The notes: generated by a model not told the origin, from the letters alone. DNA of 29,455 nt from DAOTTI01 sp034437795 (GCA_034437795.1 DAOTTI010000032.1:1-29455); one strand, 5' to 3'; positions 7,676 through 15,682 are shown, counted from the first letter of the stretch. Made by a program: numbers and translations.

Positions 7676-8890
7676 TCACGCCACGCGGCGCTCGGTCGGG
7701 GCTGGCGTCTCTGGGGCACCGGCCACGTCCTCGCGGGTGGCTCGCTTGCCTGGCGCGCTGGCCTTGCCCTCCTCGATCAGCGACTTGAAGCGGACGAGAT
7801 CTTCATCCATGGCGTGCTTAGGATCGCTACCCAGGAGGGCGGCAATGAGGTGGCCGATGGCACCGGCAGGGGGATTGTAAGAGAGCCGGATGTTCAGGCG
7901 GGTGCTCCCGTCGGGATTGGGCTCGAAGCGGATGATGCCGGCGTGCTGCACCACTGCCCCCGGCACGGTCTTCCAGGCCAGCACTCGGTTCGGCTCCAGC
8001 TTCGTGATCTCGGCGTCCCACTGCACGGAGGTGCCGGCCGGGCCGACCACCGTCCAGTGCGAGCGCCCGTTGCCCAGGTCGCGGACCTCCTTGACGTGGG
8101 CCATGAAGCGCGGGAAGTTCTCGAAGTGGCGCCAGAACTCGAAGACGCGCTCCACCGGCGCCCTGACCGTAATCTCCTTGTGGAAGTCCACTGCGCGCCG
8201 CCCCGCGCCGAGGCCCAGCAGGCGCTTGAGCTCCATATTGGTCGCGCCTCGGGCGGCGAGGGCGGCGCCGGTAAAGAACATCACCGCACCGGCGAGGCCA
8301 CCCTGGCGGAGGCCACTGATCCCGAGCAGGCTGCCGCCGAGCGTGGCCAGCACCCGCGTGGCGGGGGCCCAGTTGGTCTGCAAGAAGTCGGGCCGCGGTT
8401 CTGGTCTGGGCCGGCCACCCTGGAGGGACGGAATGTCGCCGGGGCGCTCGTGGACCTCCAGCTCATTGATCACCGCCCGCACCCCGCGGACGGAGCGGGC
8501 GGCGGCGAGGATGGCATCCACCTCCCGCGCCAGCACCTGCCCGCGCAGGGTCACACGCCCGTTGTGGGCCATGACCTCGATGGCGCCGGGGTGCCAGGCG
8601 ACGCGTCCCAGCCTGGCGCGTACCCGCTCGACCAGCACGTCATCGTCCACCGGGCGGCGCAGCACGACTTCCCGCACCCACCCAACCGCCTCGGCCGCCG
8701 TTCCCTGGGCGCGGTGTTCCAGATCCTCGCTCGTCGCGTCGACCGCATCGTTGAGCTTGTGCGTCGCCCAGATCAGCTTGTCCCGCACCATGGCGCGGCG
8801 CCGCCGGCCGCGCTCGGGGTCGAAGAGGTACATCAGCCCGGCGCCAAGGGCAAACGAACTCAGCGAAAGCAGACCACCGTTTAGCTTCAT
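7676..8890 (-). CDS. BON domain plus SRPBCC (polyketide cyclase/COQ10-like) protein
   Basis: I placed the start at the ATG at 8890 because GGATGGAGGTG stands immediately before it. Farther upstream starts lack a ribosome site. The 404-residue protein has a short hydrophobic N-terminal segment (GGLLSLSSFALGAGLMYLF) followed by the basic DPERGRRRRAMVRDK seen in many YtxH-like envelope proteins. A BON domain at about 84-147 carries the typical GRVTLRGQV and VRGVRAVINEL. A second hydrophobic stretch lies at about 177-213. An SRPBCC lipid-binding fold at about 236-375 reads ITVRAPVERVFEFWRHFENFPRFM then WDAEITKLEPNRVLAWKTVPG. The likely picture is a membrane-anchored protein with a phospholipid-associating BON domain and a hydrophobic-ligand pocket. 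It belongs to a stress-type group with the next two small genes, on the same strand. Confidence 0.82.
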   Translation of the reverse strand: MKLNGGLLSLSSFALGAGLMYLFDPERGRRRRAMVRDKLIWATHKLNDAVDATSEDLEHRAQGTAAEAVGWVREVVLRRPVDDDVLVERVRARLGRVAWHPGAIEVMAHNGRVTLRGQVLAREVDAILAAARSVRGVRAVINELEVHERPGDIPSLQGGRPRPEPRPDFLQTNWAPATRVLATLGGSLLGISGLRQGGLAGAVMFFTGAALAARGATNMELKRLLGLGAGRRAVDFHKEITVRAPVERVFEFWRHFENFPRFMAHVKEVRDLGNGRSHWTVVGPAGTSVQWDAEITKLEPNRVLAWKTVPGAVVQHAGIIRFEPNPDGSTRLNIRLSYNPPAGAIGHLIAALLGSDPKHAMDEDLVRFKSLIEEGKASAPGKRATREDVAGAPETPAPTERRVA

Positions 8891-9031
8891 CGTTCGCACC
8901 TCCATCCTCATTCCTCTACTCCGAATCGCGTCACTTGGCAAGTATCCTGCGGCCACAGACCGGCAGGGCACGACAACCTCTCGGCGGATCCAGGGCCGGC
9001 ACGTGCGCCCTCTACGGCTCCCGGCTCAGGC

Positions 9032-9322
9032 TCAGCCGGCGCCGGACGCGCTCAAGGCGCGCGCCATACTGGTGACGTGCTCCGCGCCCAGCCGGCGCAG
9101 GATTTGCTGCGCTGCGGACGCGAGCGAGTCCGTGCCCGCCTTGATGGTCACCAGGACGCAGCCCTGGGCCACCCGCAGCTCATAGCGCCGCGAAAACGCG
9201 CGGGCGCTGGTAGGGCTAGCTACCAGCGCCACGTCGTCGGCGCGAAAGCCGGCGCGGAGCAGGGCGTCCAGCGCGGCTTGGGCGCGTTCCTGGCTCTGGA
9301 AGAGACCGGCTACCGTTTTCAT
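9032..9322 (-). CDS. Small protein resembling the YflT general-stress domain
   Basis: The 96-residue product reads MKTVAGLFQSQERAQAALDA, then LLRAGFRADDVALVAS, and ends VLVTIKAGTDSLASAAQQIL followed by RRLGAEHV. This betaalphabeta layout with a repeated pattern matches the YflT/general-stress (DUF1269-like) group, in which a short ferredoxin-like domain senses or accompanies stress. The middle (PTSARAFSRRYELRVAQG) lacks the usual acidic linker. The ATG has only a weak GGGGC in front. It lies between the BON/SRPBCC gene and the His-rich gene, all on the minus strand. Function unknown. Confidence 0.6.
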   Translation of the reverse strand: MKTVAGLFQSQERAQAALDALLRAGFRADDVALVASPTSARAFSRRYELRVAQGCVLVTIKAGTDSLASAAQQILRRLGAEHVTSMARALSASGAG

Positions 9323-9405
9323 GGCTGCCCCGTTACCACTGCGAGCCCACCGCGGCCCTCTCCCACAGAGAGCGGGAACCGATCGCCGGCCGCGATTATT
9401 CCGCG

Positions 9406-9729
9406 CTAGGCGTGGGAATGAGCGGGGGCAGTGTGGTCGTGGATGTGGGCTTCCTTGGCGTGATTCGCCTCCTCATCCTGGATGCTGTAGTCGTGGCTGT
9501 GGGTCAGCTCCGCGTGGTTGTGCTCATGGGTGTGCCAGTAGGTGCGGTGCTCCCACTCGCCAAACATCCCGCCGTCGCGGTGGTGGTGCGAGATGTGATA
9601 GTGGTCATGGGTGTGCGTGACGGCCGGATGGGTATGGGTGGGCGCTGCCCCCTCCCCTTCCGTCCGCTGCACGGTGCCACCTGCGGCCTGGCGGGCGCCG
9701 GCGGTGTTGGCCGTATCCATCGTTGCCAT
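9406..9729 (-). CDS. Histidine-rich small protein, probable metal binder
   Basis: The 107-residue protein holds 22 histidines and no cysteine. They lie in HxH and HxHxH runs such as THTHPAVTHTHDHYHISHHH, HRTYWHTHEHNHAELTHSHD and NHAKEAHIHDHTAPAHSHA, with GGMFGEWEHRTYW in the centre. I recall similar uncharacterised proteins with a GEWEHR core in actinobacteria and relatives. The pattern suggests binding of Zn, Ni, Cu or Co for storage, buffering or chaperoning. The first 25 residues are Ala/Thr/Gly-rich with no signal peptide, so it is probably cytoplasmic. The ATG at 9729 has GGAGG 8 bases upstream. The open frame continues far upstream of this ATG, but only this part has sensible codons and a ribosome site. 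Confidence 0.8.
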   Translation of the reverse strand: MATMDTANTAGARQAAGGTVQRTEGEGAAPTHTHPAVTHTHDHYHISHHHRDGGMFGEWEHRTYWHTHEHNHAELTHSHDYSIQDEEANHAKEAHIHDHTAPAHSHA

Positions 9730-10204
9730 CGCGAATACCTCCTTCGCACAGGTGCGCGAGCGGTCTGTCACGCCGGTTCTGGAGCGCCGGAGCCAGCGTA
9801 CGGGACCCGGCGGCACCGTGACCGTGACAGAACACTCATCGGGTCTGCCGGGCATCGGTGCAGATTGCGTGCCGGCAGAGGGCCGGACGACCACTGGACG
9901 AGGGAATGGATCGCCGGCCGCGAAGCGTGCCGGCAGGTCCGGCAGACCAACGCCCAGCGCCATCGGCGCCAGCCCCCGCCCAACGGCGCACGAAGCACAC
10001 GAGGGAGAGCGGCGGTCCGGCACGCCTGCCCCTTCTCGGAGAAGGACGGGTCGACGCCGCCCTACGGGCGCACAAAGGAGAGCGGCGGTCCGGCGCGCCG
10101 GCACCGCTGTCGCCGCGTGCCCCTGCAACCTGCTGTGACGCCGACCGGCGCGCGCAACCCCGACAGGCGCGTGCAGACCGACAGGCGCGCTGTCCGTCGC
10201 TAGA
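9730..10204. repeat. Intergenic region with 23-bp direct repeats and GACAGGCGCG repeats
   Basis: No gene recognised in 475 bases. A 23-bp segment, GGAGAGCGGCGGTCCGGC plus (A/G)CGCC, occurs at 10004-10026 and 10077-10099 with one mismatch. Each copy follows a GCGCAC-containing lead-in (near 9987 and 10068). Near the end, GACAGGCGCG occurs twice (about 10159 and 10180), with a similar GACCGGCGCGCG at 10142. Confidence 0.5.
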
Positions 10205-10897
10205 CTATGCCGGCGGCGCCAGGTACTGCTGGAACCACTCGGCCGCCAGGCGGGCCACCTCCTCCAGGGCGCCCGGCTCCTCGAACAGGTGGGTAGCGCC
10301 GGGGATGACGACCAGCTTCTTCTCGGCAGGCAGGCGCTGCAACGCCTCCTGGTTGAGGGCGAGCACCGGCAGGTCGTTCCCTCCGACGATAAGCAGGGTT
10401 GGAGCGCGCACGCGTAGCAGCTCATCGCCGGCGAGGTCGGGCCGCCCGCCTCGCGACACGATGGCATCGACCACGTCCGGGCGCTGCGCGGCGGCCAGCA
10501 GGGCCGCTCCGGCCCCGGTGCTGGCGCCGAAGTAGCCGATGCGCATCCGGTGGAGGTCGGCGGCATCGTCGCTACTCAACACCCAGTCTGTGGCGCCGAG
10601 CAGGCGCGCCGCCAGCAGGCCGATGTCGAAGCGCAGGTGGGCCGTGCGCAGGTCAATCTGCTCTTCCTCGGGCGTAAGCAGGTCAATGAGCAGCGTGGCG
10701 AGGCCCGCCTGATTGAGCACCCCGGCGACGAACCGGTTGCGCGGGCTGTGGCGCCCGCTGCCCGTGCCATGGGCAAAGATGACGATCCCGCGGGCGCCGG
10801 GCGGAACGGTCAGATCGCCGTCGATGGTCACATGCCCGATGGTGATCCGGACCGGTCGCTCGGGGGCCGCCCTGGTTACAGTCGTCTCCCTGGCCAT
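10205..10897 (-). CDS. Alpha/beta hydrolase (dienelactone hydrolase-like)
   Basis: This 230-residue single-domain hydrolase has a recognisable catalytic triad. The nucleophile is Ser126 in GASTG (124-128), the acid is Asp175 in VGGNDLPV, and the base is His203 in GATHLFEE. The oxyanion-hole region reads IVIFAHGTGSGRHSPRN at 38-54. This matches small cytoplasmic hydrolases related to dienelactone hydrolase, often found beside phosphoribosyltransferases; none is present here. Substrate unknown, probably an ester or lactone. The start at 10897 is chosen because a perfect AGGAGGTGA precedes it. An ATG at 10942 would add 15 residues without a good site. Confidence 0.87.
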   Translation of the reverse strand: MARETTVTRAAPERPVRITIGHVTIDGDLTVPPGARGIVIFAHGTGSGRHSPRNRFVAGVLNQAGLATLLIDLLTPEEEQIDLRTAHLRFDIGLLAARLLGATDWVLSSDDAADLHRMRIGYFGASTGAGAALLAAAQRPDVVDAIVSRGGRPDLAGDELLRVRAPTLLIVGGNDLPVLALNQEALQRLPAEKKLVVIPGATHLFEEPGALEEVARLAAEWFQQYLAPPA

Positions 10898-11284
10898 CGC
10901 GTCATCACCTCCTCGTGAGACAGCTCTGTCCACTCCATGCACCGGCGGTCGGAGCTGCCGGGCCGGCGCAATGGGGCGGGGCCAGCCCGGCAGGCACGCG
11001 GCGTTCCCTTTACGGTGTTACCACGCCGCGCCGCGCGCGGCCACGTCGGCAACCTGTGTGCCAGCCGTGCGGCCGAGCGCGTCAGAGGTGGATCGCTTTG
11101 GATCGTTCGCGCCCCCTTGCGTTTCGCGGAGCTGAGTGCGGATGAGGGGAAGCGTGGCGGTACCGTGCCCTTGCTCAATGGAGGGCGGTGGCCTGAGCCA
11201 GAGCGGCGTGCGGCTGGGGAGATGGGCTGTGCCGGCCGAACTGCGGCGGGGCTTGGATTAGGGCCAGCTAACCCATATCATTAG
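10898..11284. other. Intergenic region between divergent genes
   Basis: About 390 bases with no recognisable coding sequence. It must hold the promoters of the hydrolase (minus) and the LuxR-type gene (plus). No clear palindrome or -10/-35 pair was found. Confidence 0.35.
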
Positions 11285-11557
11285 GTGCAATTAATCGATA
11301 AGCTTCGTGGAAGCAACGATCCCCCGGCGGAGCGCATGGGAACGACTGCATCTGCACTCACTGCCCGCGAGCGCGAGATCGCCGGTCTCGTGGCGAAGGG
11401 TCTGACCAACGACGAGATCGGCCGCTGCTTGCACCTGAGCCCGACCACAATCAAGTGGCATGTCAGCCAGATCCTGCGCAAGCTAGGCCTGCGCCGCCGC
11501 GTGCTGCTGGCGGTCTACGCGCGCGAGCATGGCCTGGTTCCGGGCGCGGGGCGCTAG
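11285..11557 (+). CDS. Stand-alone LuxR/GerE-type helix-turn-helix protein
   Basis: The 90-residue product is almost only a LuxR C-terminal DNA-binding domain: LTAREREIAGLVAKGLTNDE, then IGRCLHLSPTTIKWHVSQIL with RKLGLRRR. The pattern TxREREIxxLVAxGLTNxEI...LxxSPxTIKxHVxxILxKLGLxxR is intact, so DNA binding is likely. There is no receiver, PAS or ligand-binding domain upstream. The first in-frame start after a TAG at 11282 is the GTG at 11285. It has no ribosome site, and the ATG at 11336 (72-73 residues left) follows a weak GGCGGAG. It could be a truncated response regulator or a genuine one-domain regulator of the neighbouring genes. Its stop TAG is the first three bases of a copy of the dispersed element. 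Confidence 0.72.
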   Translation: MQLIDKLRGSNDPPAERMGTTASALTAREREIAGLVAKGLTNDEIGRCLHLSPTTIKWHVSQILRKLGLRRRVLLAVYAREHGLVPGAGR

Positions 11558-11590
11558 CCTGGGCTATTCACGAGCCGCACCCTCACCGCC
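11555..11590 (+). repeat. Dispersed repeat element, copy overlapping the LuxR-type stop codon
   Basis: TAGCCTGGGCTATTCACGAG is followed by CCGCACCCTCACC. This is the cleanest copy of the element also seen at 458, 680 (minus strand), 21238 and 25798. Confidence 0.7.
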
Positions 11591-12120
11591 GCCCGCTATG
11601 CGGGCCCCCGCTCCGCCAAGATGCTCTCACCGAGCAGGTCAATGGCGAGTGGCCAGAGCACACGGTGCGGGCGCTGCGGAACTCCTTGTGAGCGCAGAAC
11701 CTACTGGAGGATGGATCGTGAGGGTGGAGGCAATCTTGAAGCGCCCCGGCCCGATGCGCGCCGCCGCGTGGCGTTGGACCACGTTGCGGACCAGCGGCAT
11801 CAGCAGGTACGGCGCAGGCGAATGGACGCCGGATGCCCGACGCGGGTGAGATAAAAGCTGCCTCCCGGTTGACGCTGCGTCGCCGTCCCGACGGCTCCTG
11901 GTCCCTGGCTCCGAGAACGTAGTCACCGCTGTCCATGTCGTTAAATATCGCGCCCCGTGGTAATGCTGCGCTCATGGAGCGCCCTGCAGTCGGTCCCTGA
12001 CTGCCGCGGGAAGGTGGGCGCGCGGACGGCACTGTCCGGCCGTAGCTGCTCCGCTGGCGCACTTCGCCCCAAAAACCGTCCGATCGGAGGGTGTCGCACG
12101 CCCATGTGCCTCGATATGAT
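11591..12120. other. Intergenic region without recognised gene
   Basis: About 530 bases upstream of the haem-uptake locus. Several open frames exist on both strands, but none shows a known motif or a good ribosome site. I see no RNA gene or terminator hairpin. Confidence 0.35.
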
Positions 12121-12124
12121 CCTG

Positions 12125-12165
12125 GGTTAGGTAAGCCTCATGTTATGCGTGAGGATGAGCTAACC
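12125..12165. promoter_or_regulatory. Palindromic DtxR/IdeR-like iron operator upstream of the haem-uptake operon
   Basis: Two 16-base arms, GGTTAGGTAAGCCTCA (12125-12140) and TGAGGATGAGCTAACC (12150-12165), match as inverted repeats at 13 of 16 positions around a 9-base spacer. The left arm contains TTAGGTAAGCC and the right arm runs into GCTAACCTTA. These are close to the two halves of the DtxR/IdeR consensus TTAGGTTAGGCTAACCTAA, but spaced more widely than in a single box, so two overlapping sites are possible. The position, just before a haem ABC operon, fits iron-dependent repression. This is inferred from consensus memory. Confidence 0.55.
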
Positions 12166-12193
12166 TTAGGCCCCTTGGGACGGGAGCAAGGTC

Positions 12194-12439
12194 GTGGCGC
12201 GTGCACAACTACATAGCGCCGAGGTCGGGAAGCCAAGCGCGGCCTGGCAGCGCGATGGCAGCCCGGTCGGCGAATGGTCCTGGCGGTTCGCCTGGCCGCG
12301 CCCGCAGCCGCGGGTACTGCTGGGCTTCGAGATCCTGTGCGCCTGGTGCGCGGCGCTACGTGACGCCTGGCGCGACGCGGGGCGGGGGCACGGGCGCATC
12401 AGGCGCAGCGCGCGAGCAGTGAGGGGGCCAGACGAGTGA
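12194..12439 (+). CDS. Possible small leader ORF of the haem-uptake operon
   Basis: An 81-residue frame starts at a GTG 28 bases after the operator, with GGGAG 7 bases upstream, and ends 31 bases before hmuT. The product (MARAQLHSAEVGKPSAAWQR, later WSWRFAWPRPQPRVLLGFEI and LCAWCAALRDAW) contains a CxxC pair and a short hydrophobic stretch, but no family I recognise. A second frame at 12201 overlaps it. Position and ribosome site favour a real gene; composition is not decisive. Confidence 0.35.
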   Translation: MARAQLHSAEVGKPSAAWQRDGSPVGEWSWRFAWPRPQPRVLLGFEILCAWCAALRDAWRDAGRGHGRIRRSARAVRGPDE

Positions 12440-12470
12440 AGGGCCAGAAGAGATCCGAGGGGGAAGACGA

Positions 12471-13478
12471 GTGTCCAGACCGATCCGCAGGCAGACGGTA
12501 CGTCGGGAGGTGCTAGCCGCAGGGGCCGCATTCCTGTCCACGCTGCCCGTGCTGGCGGCGTGCGGGGGCGCGACCGCCTCGCCCGCGACGAGCCCATCGG
12601 CGGAGGGCGCCGGCACGCCCGCCCCGGCGGAGGGGAGGGCGGCCCCGCAGCTGCCGGCCACGGTCGTCGACGCCACCGGCCAGACAGTCACTGTCACGTC
12701 GATTGAGCGGCTCGTCGGCCTGGGTGGCAGCGTCACGGAAACCCTGTATGCGCTGGGCCTCGGGCGGCACCTCGTCGCCGCGGACACCAGCTCGTACTAC
12801 CCGCCGGAGGTGGCGCGCCTGCCCAAGGTGGGATACGTGCGCACGCTGGCCGCCGAAGGGGTGCTCTCGCTCAGCCCGACGGCGATCGCCGGCACGGAGG
12901 AAGCCGGGCCGCCGGCGGCCATCGAGCAGCTCCGCGGAGCGAGTGTGCCGGTGGTGCTAGCGCCTGACCCGCCGACGCTGGAGGCGCCGGCGAAGAAGAT
13001 CTCGCTGCTAGCCCAGGCGCTGGGCGTGCCGGGCCGCGCGCGCGCCCTGCTGGCCGAGCTGGAGGCGGACCTGGCACGGGCGCGCCAGGTGGTGGCCGCG
13101 GCGCGGACGAAGCCGCGGGTGCTCTTCCTCTACGTCCGCGCCGGCGGCACGCAGTCGGCCGCGGGGCGGGAGACGCAGCCCGGCGCGATGATCGAGGGGG
13201 CCGGCGGGATCAACGCCGGGGCCGAGGCGGGGATCACCGGTTTCCAGCCGATCACGGCTGAGGCCGTCGTCGTCGCCCGGCCGGACGTGCTGCTGGCGTT
13301 CACCCGCGGGCTGGAGGCCATCGGTGGCGTCGATGCGCTGATGGCGCTCCCGGGCATCGCCCAGACCCCTGCCGGGCAGGCGCGGCGGGTGGTGCACCTG
13401 GACGACCTCTACCTCGGCGGCATGGGCCCGCGCACCGGCAAGGCGCTGCTGGACCTAGCCCGGGCGCTGCACGGCTGA
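12471..13478 (+). CDS. hmuT: Haem (hemin) ABC transporter substrate-binding lipoprotein
   Basis: The 335-residue product has a basic n-region (QTVRREVLAAG) and a lipobox LAAC with Cys31, then a Pro/Ala/Gly linker and a class III periplasmic-binding fold. The sequence follows HmuT-type haem-binding proteins: VEERLVGLGGSVTETLYALG-like start (here IERLVGLGGSVTETLYALG), PTAIAGTEEAGPPAAIEQLR, the middle PGAMIEGAGGINAG, GFQPITAEAVVVARPDVLL and DDLYLGGMGPRTGKAL. It would bind haem, or possibly a corrinoid, outside the cell and pass it to the permease. The GTG at 12471 has GAGGGGG 7 bases upstream. It is the first main gene of hmuTUV and lies behind the iron-type operator, consistent with iron repression. 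The related BtuF group is the main alternative. Confidence 0.85.
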   Translation: MSRPIRRQTVRREVLAAGAAFLSTLPVLAACGGATASPATSPSAEGAGTPAPAEGRAAPQLPATVVDATGQTVTVTSIERLVGLGGSVTETLYALGLGRHLVAADTSSYYPPEVARLPKVGYVRTLAAEGVLSLSPTAIAGTEEAGPPAAIEQLRGASVPVVLAPDPPTLEAPAKKISLLAQALGVPGRARALLAELEADLARARQVVAAARTKPRVLFLYVRAGGTQSAAGRETQPGAMIEGAGGINAGAEAGITGFQPITAEAVVVARPDVLLAFTRGLEAIGGVDALMALPGIAQTPAGQARRVVHLDDLYLGGMGPRTGKALLDLARALHG

Positions 13479-13558
13479 CGACGGCTGGGGGCCGGCGGGC
13501 ACGGACGCGTACGGGCGAGAAGGGGCGAGTACGGGACCACCCGAGTACAGGATCATCG

Positions 13559-14656
13559 ATGAGCACGATCGACATCGGCGCAGCGCGAAGCGCCACGGCC
13601 CCCGTTTCCCCGACAGGCCTGCGTCTGCCGGCCCTGCCGTGGGCGGCGCTGCCCCTGCTGGCCATGACCCTGGCCGGCGCCATGCTACTGGCTGCCGGCA
13701 CGGGCGCCGTGTCCATCGCCCCAGGGCAGGCCGCGGCCATCCTGCTCAGCCGCGCGGGGATGGCGCTGCCGGTAGAGTACACGGCGCAGCAGGAGGCGGT
13801 GCTGCTCGCCATCCGGCTGCCGCGCGTCCTACTGGCGGCATTCGTCGGGGCCGGGCTCGCCGCGGCCGGCGCCACGCTGCAGGGCATCTTCCGCAACCCG
13901 CTCGCCGATCCCGGCCTGATCGGCGTGTCCAGCGGGGCGGCGACCGGCGCCGTCGCGGTGATCGTGCTCGGCCTGCGTCCGCTCGGCCTCTACACCCTGC
14001 CGGCCGCGGCCTTCGCCGGCGGGCTGCTGGCGACGCTGCTCGTCTACCGGCTGGCGCGACGCGGGGGCCGCACCGAGGTGACGACGCTCCTGCTCGTTGG
14101 CCTAGCGGTGAACGCGCTGCTGGGCGCGCTGACCAGCTTTCTCACCTTTCGGGCCACCGACCCACAGCTTCGCTCCATCGTCTTCTGGCTGATGGGCGGG
14201 ATGGGCGCGGGCACGTGGCCCACCCTGGGCATGGCGGTGCCGTTCCTGGCGGTGGCGCTGCTGCTCCTGCCCCGCCTGGGCCGGCCGCTCAACCTGCTGG
14301 CGCTGGGCGAGGGCGAGGCCGGCCACCTGGGGCTGGACACGGAGCGGCTGCGGCTGGCCGCCATTGCCCTGGCCGCGCTGGCCACGGGGGCCGGGGTGGC
14401 GGTGGCGGGCATGATTGGGTTCGTCGGGCTGGTGACGCCGCATCTGCTGCGCCTGGCCATTGGCCCAGACCACCGCATGCTGCTGCCGGCCAGCGCGCTG
14501 GGGGGCGCGACGCTGCTGGTGCTGGCGGACCTGGCGGCGCGGATGGCGGTGCGCCCGGCCGAGCTGCCGCTGGGCGTCGTCACCGCGACCGCTGGCGCGC
14601 CCTTCTTCCTGTACCTCATTCACCGCACGCGCGAGCAGCACGGGGGCTGGGGATAG
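13559..14656 (+). CDS. hmuU: FecCD-family haem/iron ABC permease
   Basis: The 365-residue integral membrane protein has about ten hydrophobic segments. It carries the FecCD signatures RLPRVLLAAFVGAGLAAAGA followed by TLQGIFRNPLADPGLIGVSS, then SIVFWLMGGMGAGTWPTLG and MIGFVGLVTPHLLRLAIGPD, and ends AELPLGVVTATAGAPFFLYL. It forms the channel for the substrate held by HmuT, powered by HmuV. The ATG at 13559 follows a modest ACAGGA site. The 80-base gap from hmuT has a run of ACGGGCGAG-like repeats but no terminator. The gene ends 12 bases before the hmuV start, so coupling is likely. Confidence 0.9.
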   Translation: MSTIDIGAARSATAPVSPTGLRLPALPWAALPLLAMTLAGAMLLAAGTGAVSIAPGQAAAILLSRAGMALPVEYTAQQEAVLLAIRLPRVLLAAFVGAGLAAAGATLQGIFRNPLADPGLIGVSSGAATGAVAVIVLGLRPLGLYTLPAAAFAGGLLATLLVYRLARRGGRTEVTTLLLVGLAVNALLGALTSFLTFRATDPQLRSIVFWLMGGMGAGTWPTLGMAVPFLAVALLLLPRLGRPLNLLALGEGEAGHLGLDTERLRLAAIALAALATGAGVAVAGMIGFVGLVTPHLLRLAIGPDHRMLLPASALGGATLLVLADLAARMAVRPAELPLGVVTATAGAPFFLYLIHRTREQHGGWG

Positions 14657-14668
14657 AGGAGGCGAGCA

Positions 14669-15682
14669 GTGACGCCTGAGCTGGCAGCGGCGAAGGGACT
14701 GGAAGCGCGTGGCGTGACGTACCGCGTCGGCGGGCGGGCGCTGGTGGAGGACGTCTCCCTGGCGCTGCGCGCTGGCGAGTTGTTGGCAGTGGCCGGGCCG
14801 AACGGAGCCGGCAAGTCGACCCTGCTGCGCTTGCTGGCCGGCGATCTCGCCCCGATCAGCGGGGAGGTTCTCCTGGATGGCCGGCCATTGGCCAGCTACT
14901 CGGCGGCGGCCCTGGCGCGCCGGCGCGCGGTGATGCCGCAGAGCACCATCCTTACTTTCGCCTTCACCGCCCTGCAGGTGGTGCTGATGGGGCGCTATCC
15001 CCACCTGCGCCGTGGAGACCGAACGAGCACGGACGAAGAGGAGGGATCAGGCCGGCGCTCGGCAGCGGGGCGCCGGTGGGCCGCAATGGCCGCATCGTGG
15101 CTCCAGACGGCGCTCGGCGCCGGTGGGACCGAGGGCCCGGAGGATCTGGCGGCGGCGCTGACAGCGATGGCCCGCACGGACACGTCGCACCTGATCGAGC
15201 GCCGCTACCCTACGCTCTCCGGCGGCGAGCAGACGCGGGTGACCCTGGCGCGGGTGCTCGCGCAGGAGGCGCCGCTGCTGCTGCTCGACGAGCCGACGGC
15301 CCACCTGGACCCGCGCCATCAGGTGACCGCGCTTGATCTGGCGCGTGCGCTCGCCCGCCAAGGGGCAGGCGTTCTCGTCGTGGTCCACGACCTCAACCTG
15401 GCGGCGGTCTATGCCGACCGCGTCGCCCTGCTGGACGGCGGGCGCCTGGTGGCCAGCGGCGACCCGTGGGCGGTGCTGGCGCCGCAGCGCCTGGCGGCGG
15501 TGTTTGGCCTGCCCTTTGCCGTCACCCGCCACCCCCTGCTGGACCGGCCCCTGGTCGTGCCGCTGCCCGCCGGCGCGGGCGCTGCGGGCTCAATCGGCGG
15601 GCACGGCCGAGACGATCAGGACCGTGGACGGCACCAGACCCACGAACTCGTCATAGGAAGGAGCGCACCCTTGTGTATGTAG
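14669..15682 (+). CDS. hmuV: Haem ABC transporter ATP-binding protein
   Basis: A complete 337-residue ATPase. Walker A is GPNGAGKST (43-51), the Q-loop is Gln91, the signature LSGGEQ is at 183-188, Walker B is LLLLDEP (203-209), the D-loop is AHLDPRH and the switch His is His240 in VVVHDLN. Between the Q-loop and the signature is an enlarged low-complexity insert (RRGDRTSTDEEEGSGRRSAA and onward, about 114-160), as HmuV proteins often have. The tail beyond about 300 is Gly/His-rich and probably disordered. The GTG at 14669 has AGAGGAGG upstream. Its last 10 bases overlap the next gene. Bases 14810-14850 are exactly repeated at 20970-21010. Confidence 0.92.
   Translation: MTPELAAAKGLEARGVTYRVGGRALVEDVSLALRAGELLAVAGPNGAGKSTLLRLLAGDLAPISGEVLLDGRPLASYSAAALARRRAVMPQSTILTFAFTALQVVLMGRYPHLRRGDRTSTDEEEGSGRRSAAGRRWAAMAASWLQTALGAGGTEGPEDLAAALTAMARTDTSHLIERRYPTLSGGEQTRVTLARVLAQEAPLLLLDEPTAHLDPRHQVTALDLARALARQGAGVLVVVHDLNLAAVYADRVALLDGGRLVASGDPWAVLAPQRLAAVFGLPFAVTRHPLLDRPLVVPLPAGAGAAGSIGGHGRDDQDRGRHQTHELVIGRSAPLCM

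Noticed and set aside
9730..10566. Long minus-strand frame continuing upstream of the His-rich protein
   Set aside because: The extra 279 codons overlap the alpha/beta hydrolase gene and are Arg/Ser/Pro-rich without motifs; a strong ribosome site sits at the ATG at 9729.
11591..12120. Small overlapping frames on both strands before the haem operon
   Set aside because: No recognisable family, no consistent ribosome site, and no frame clearly better than the others.
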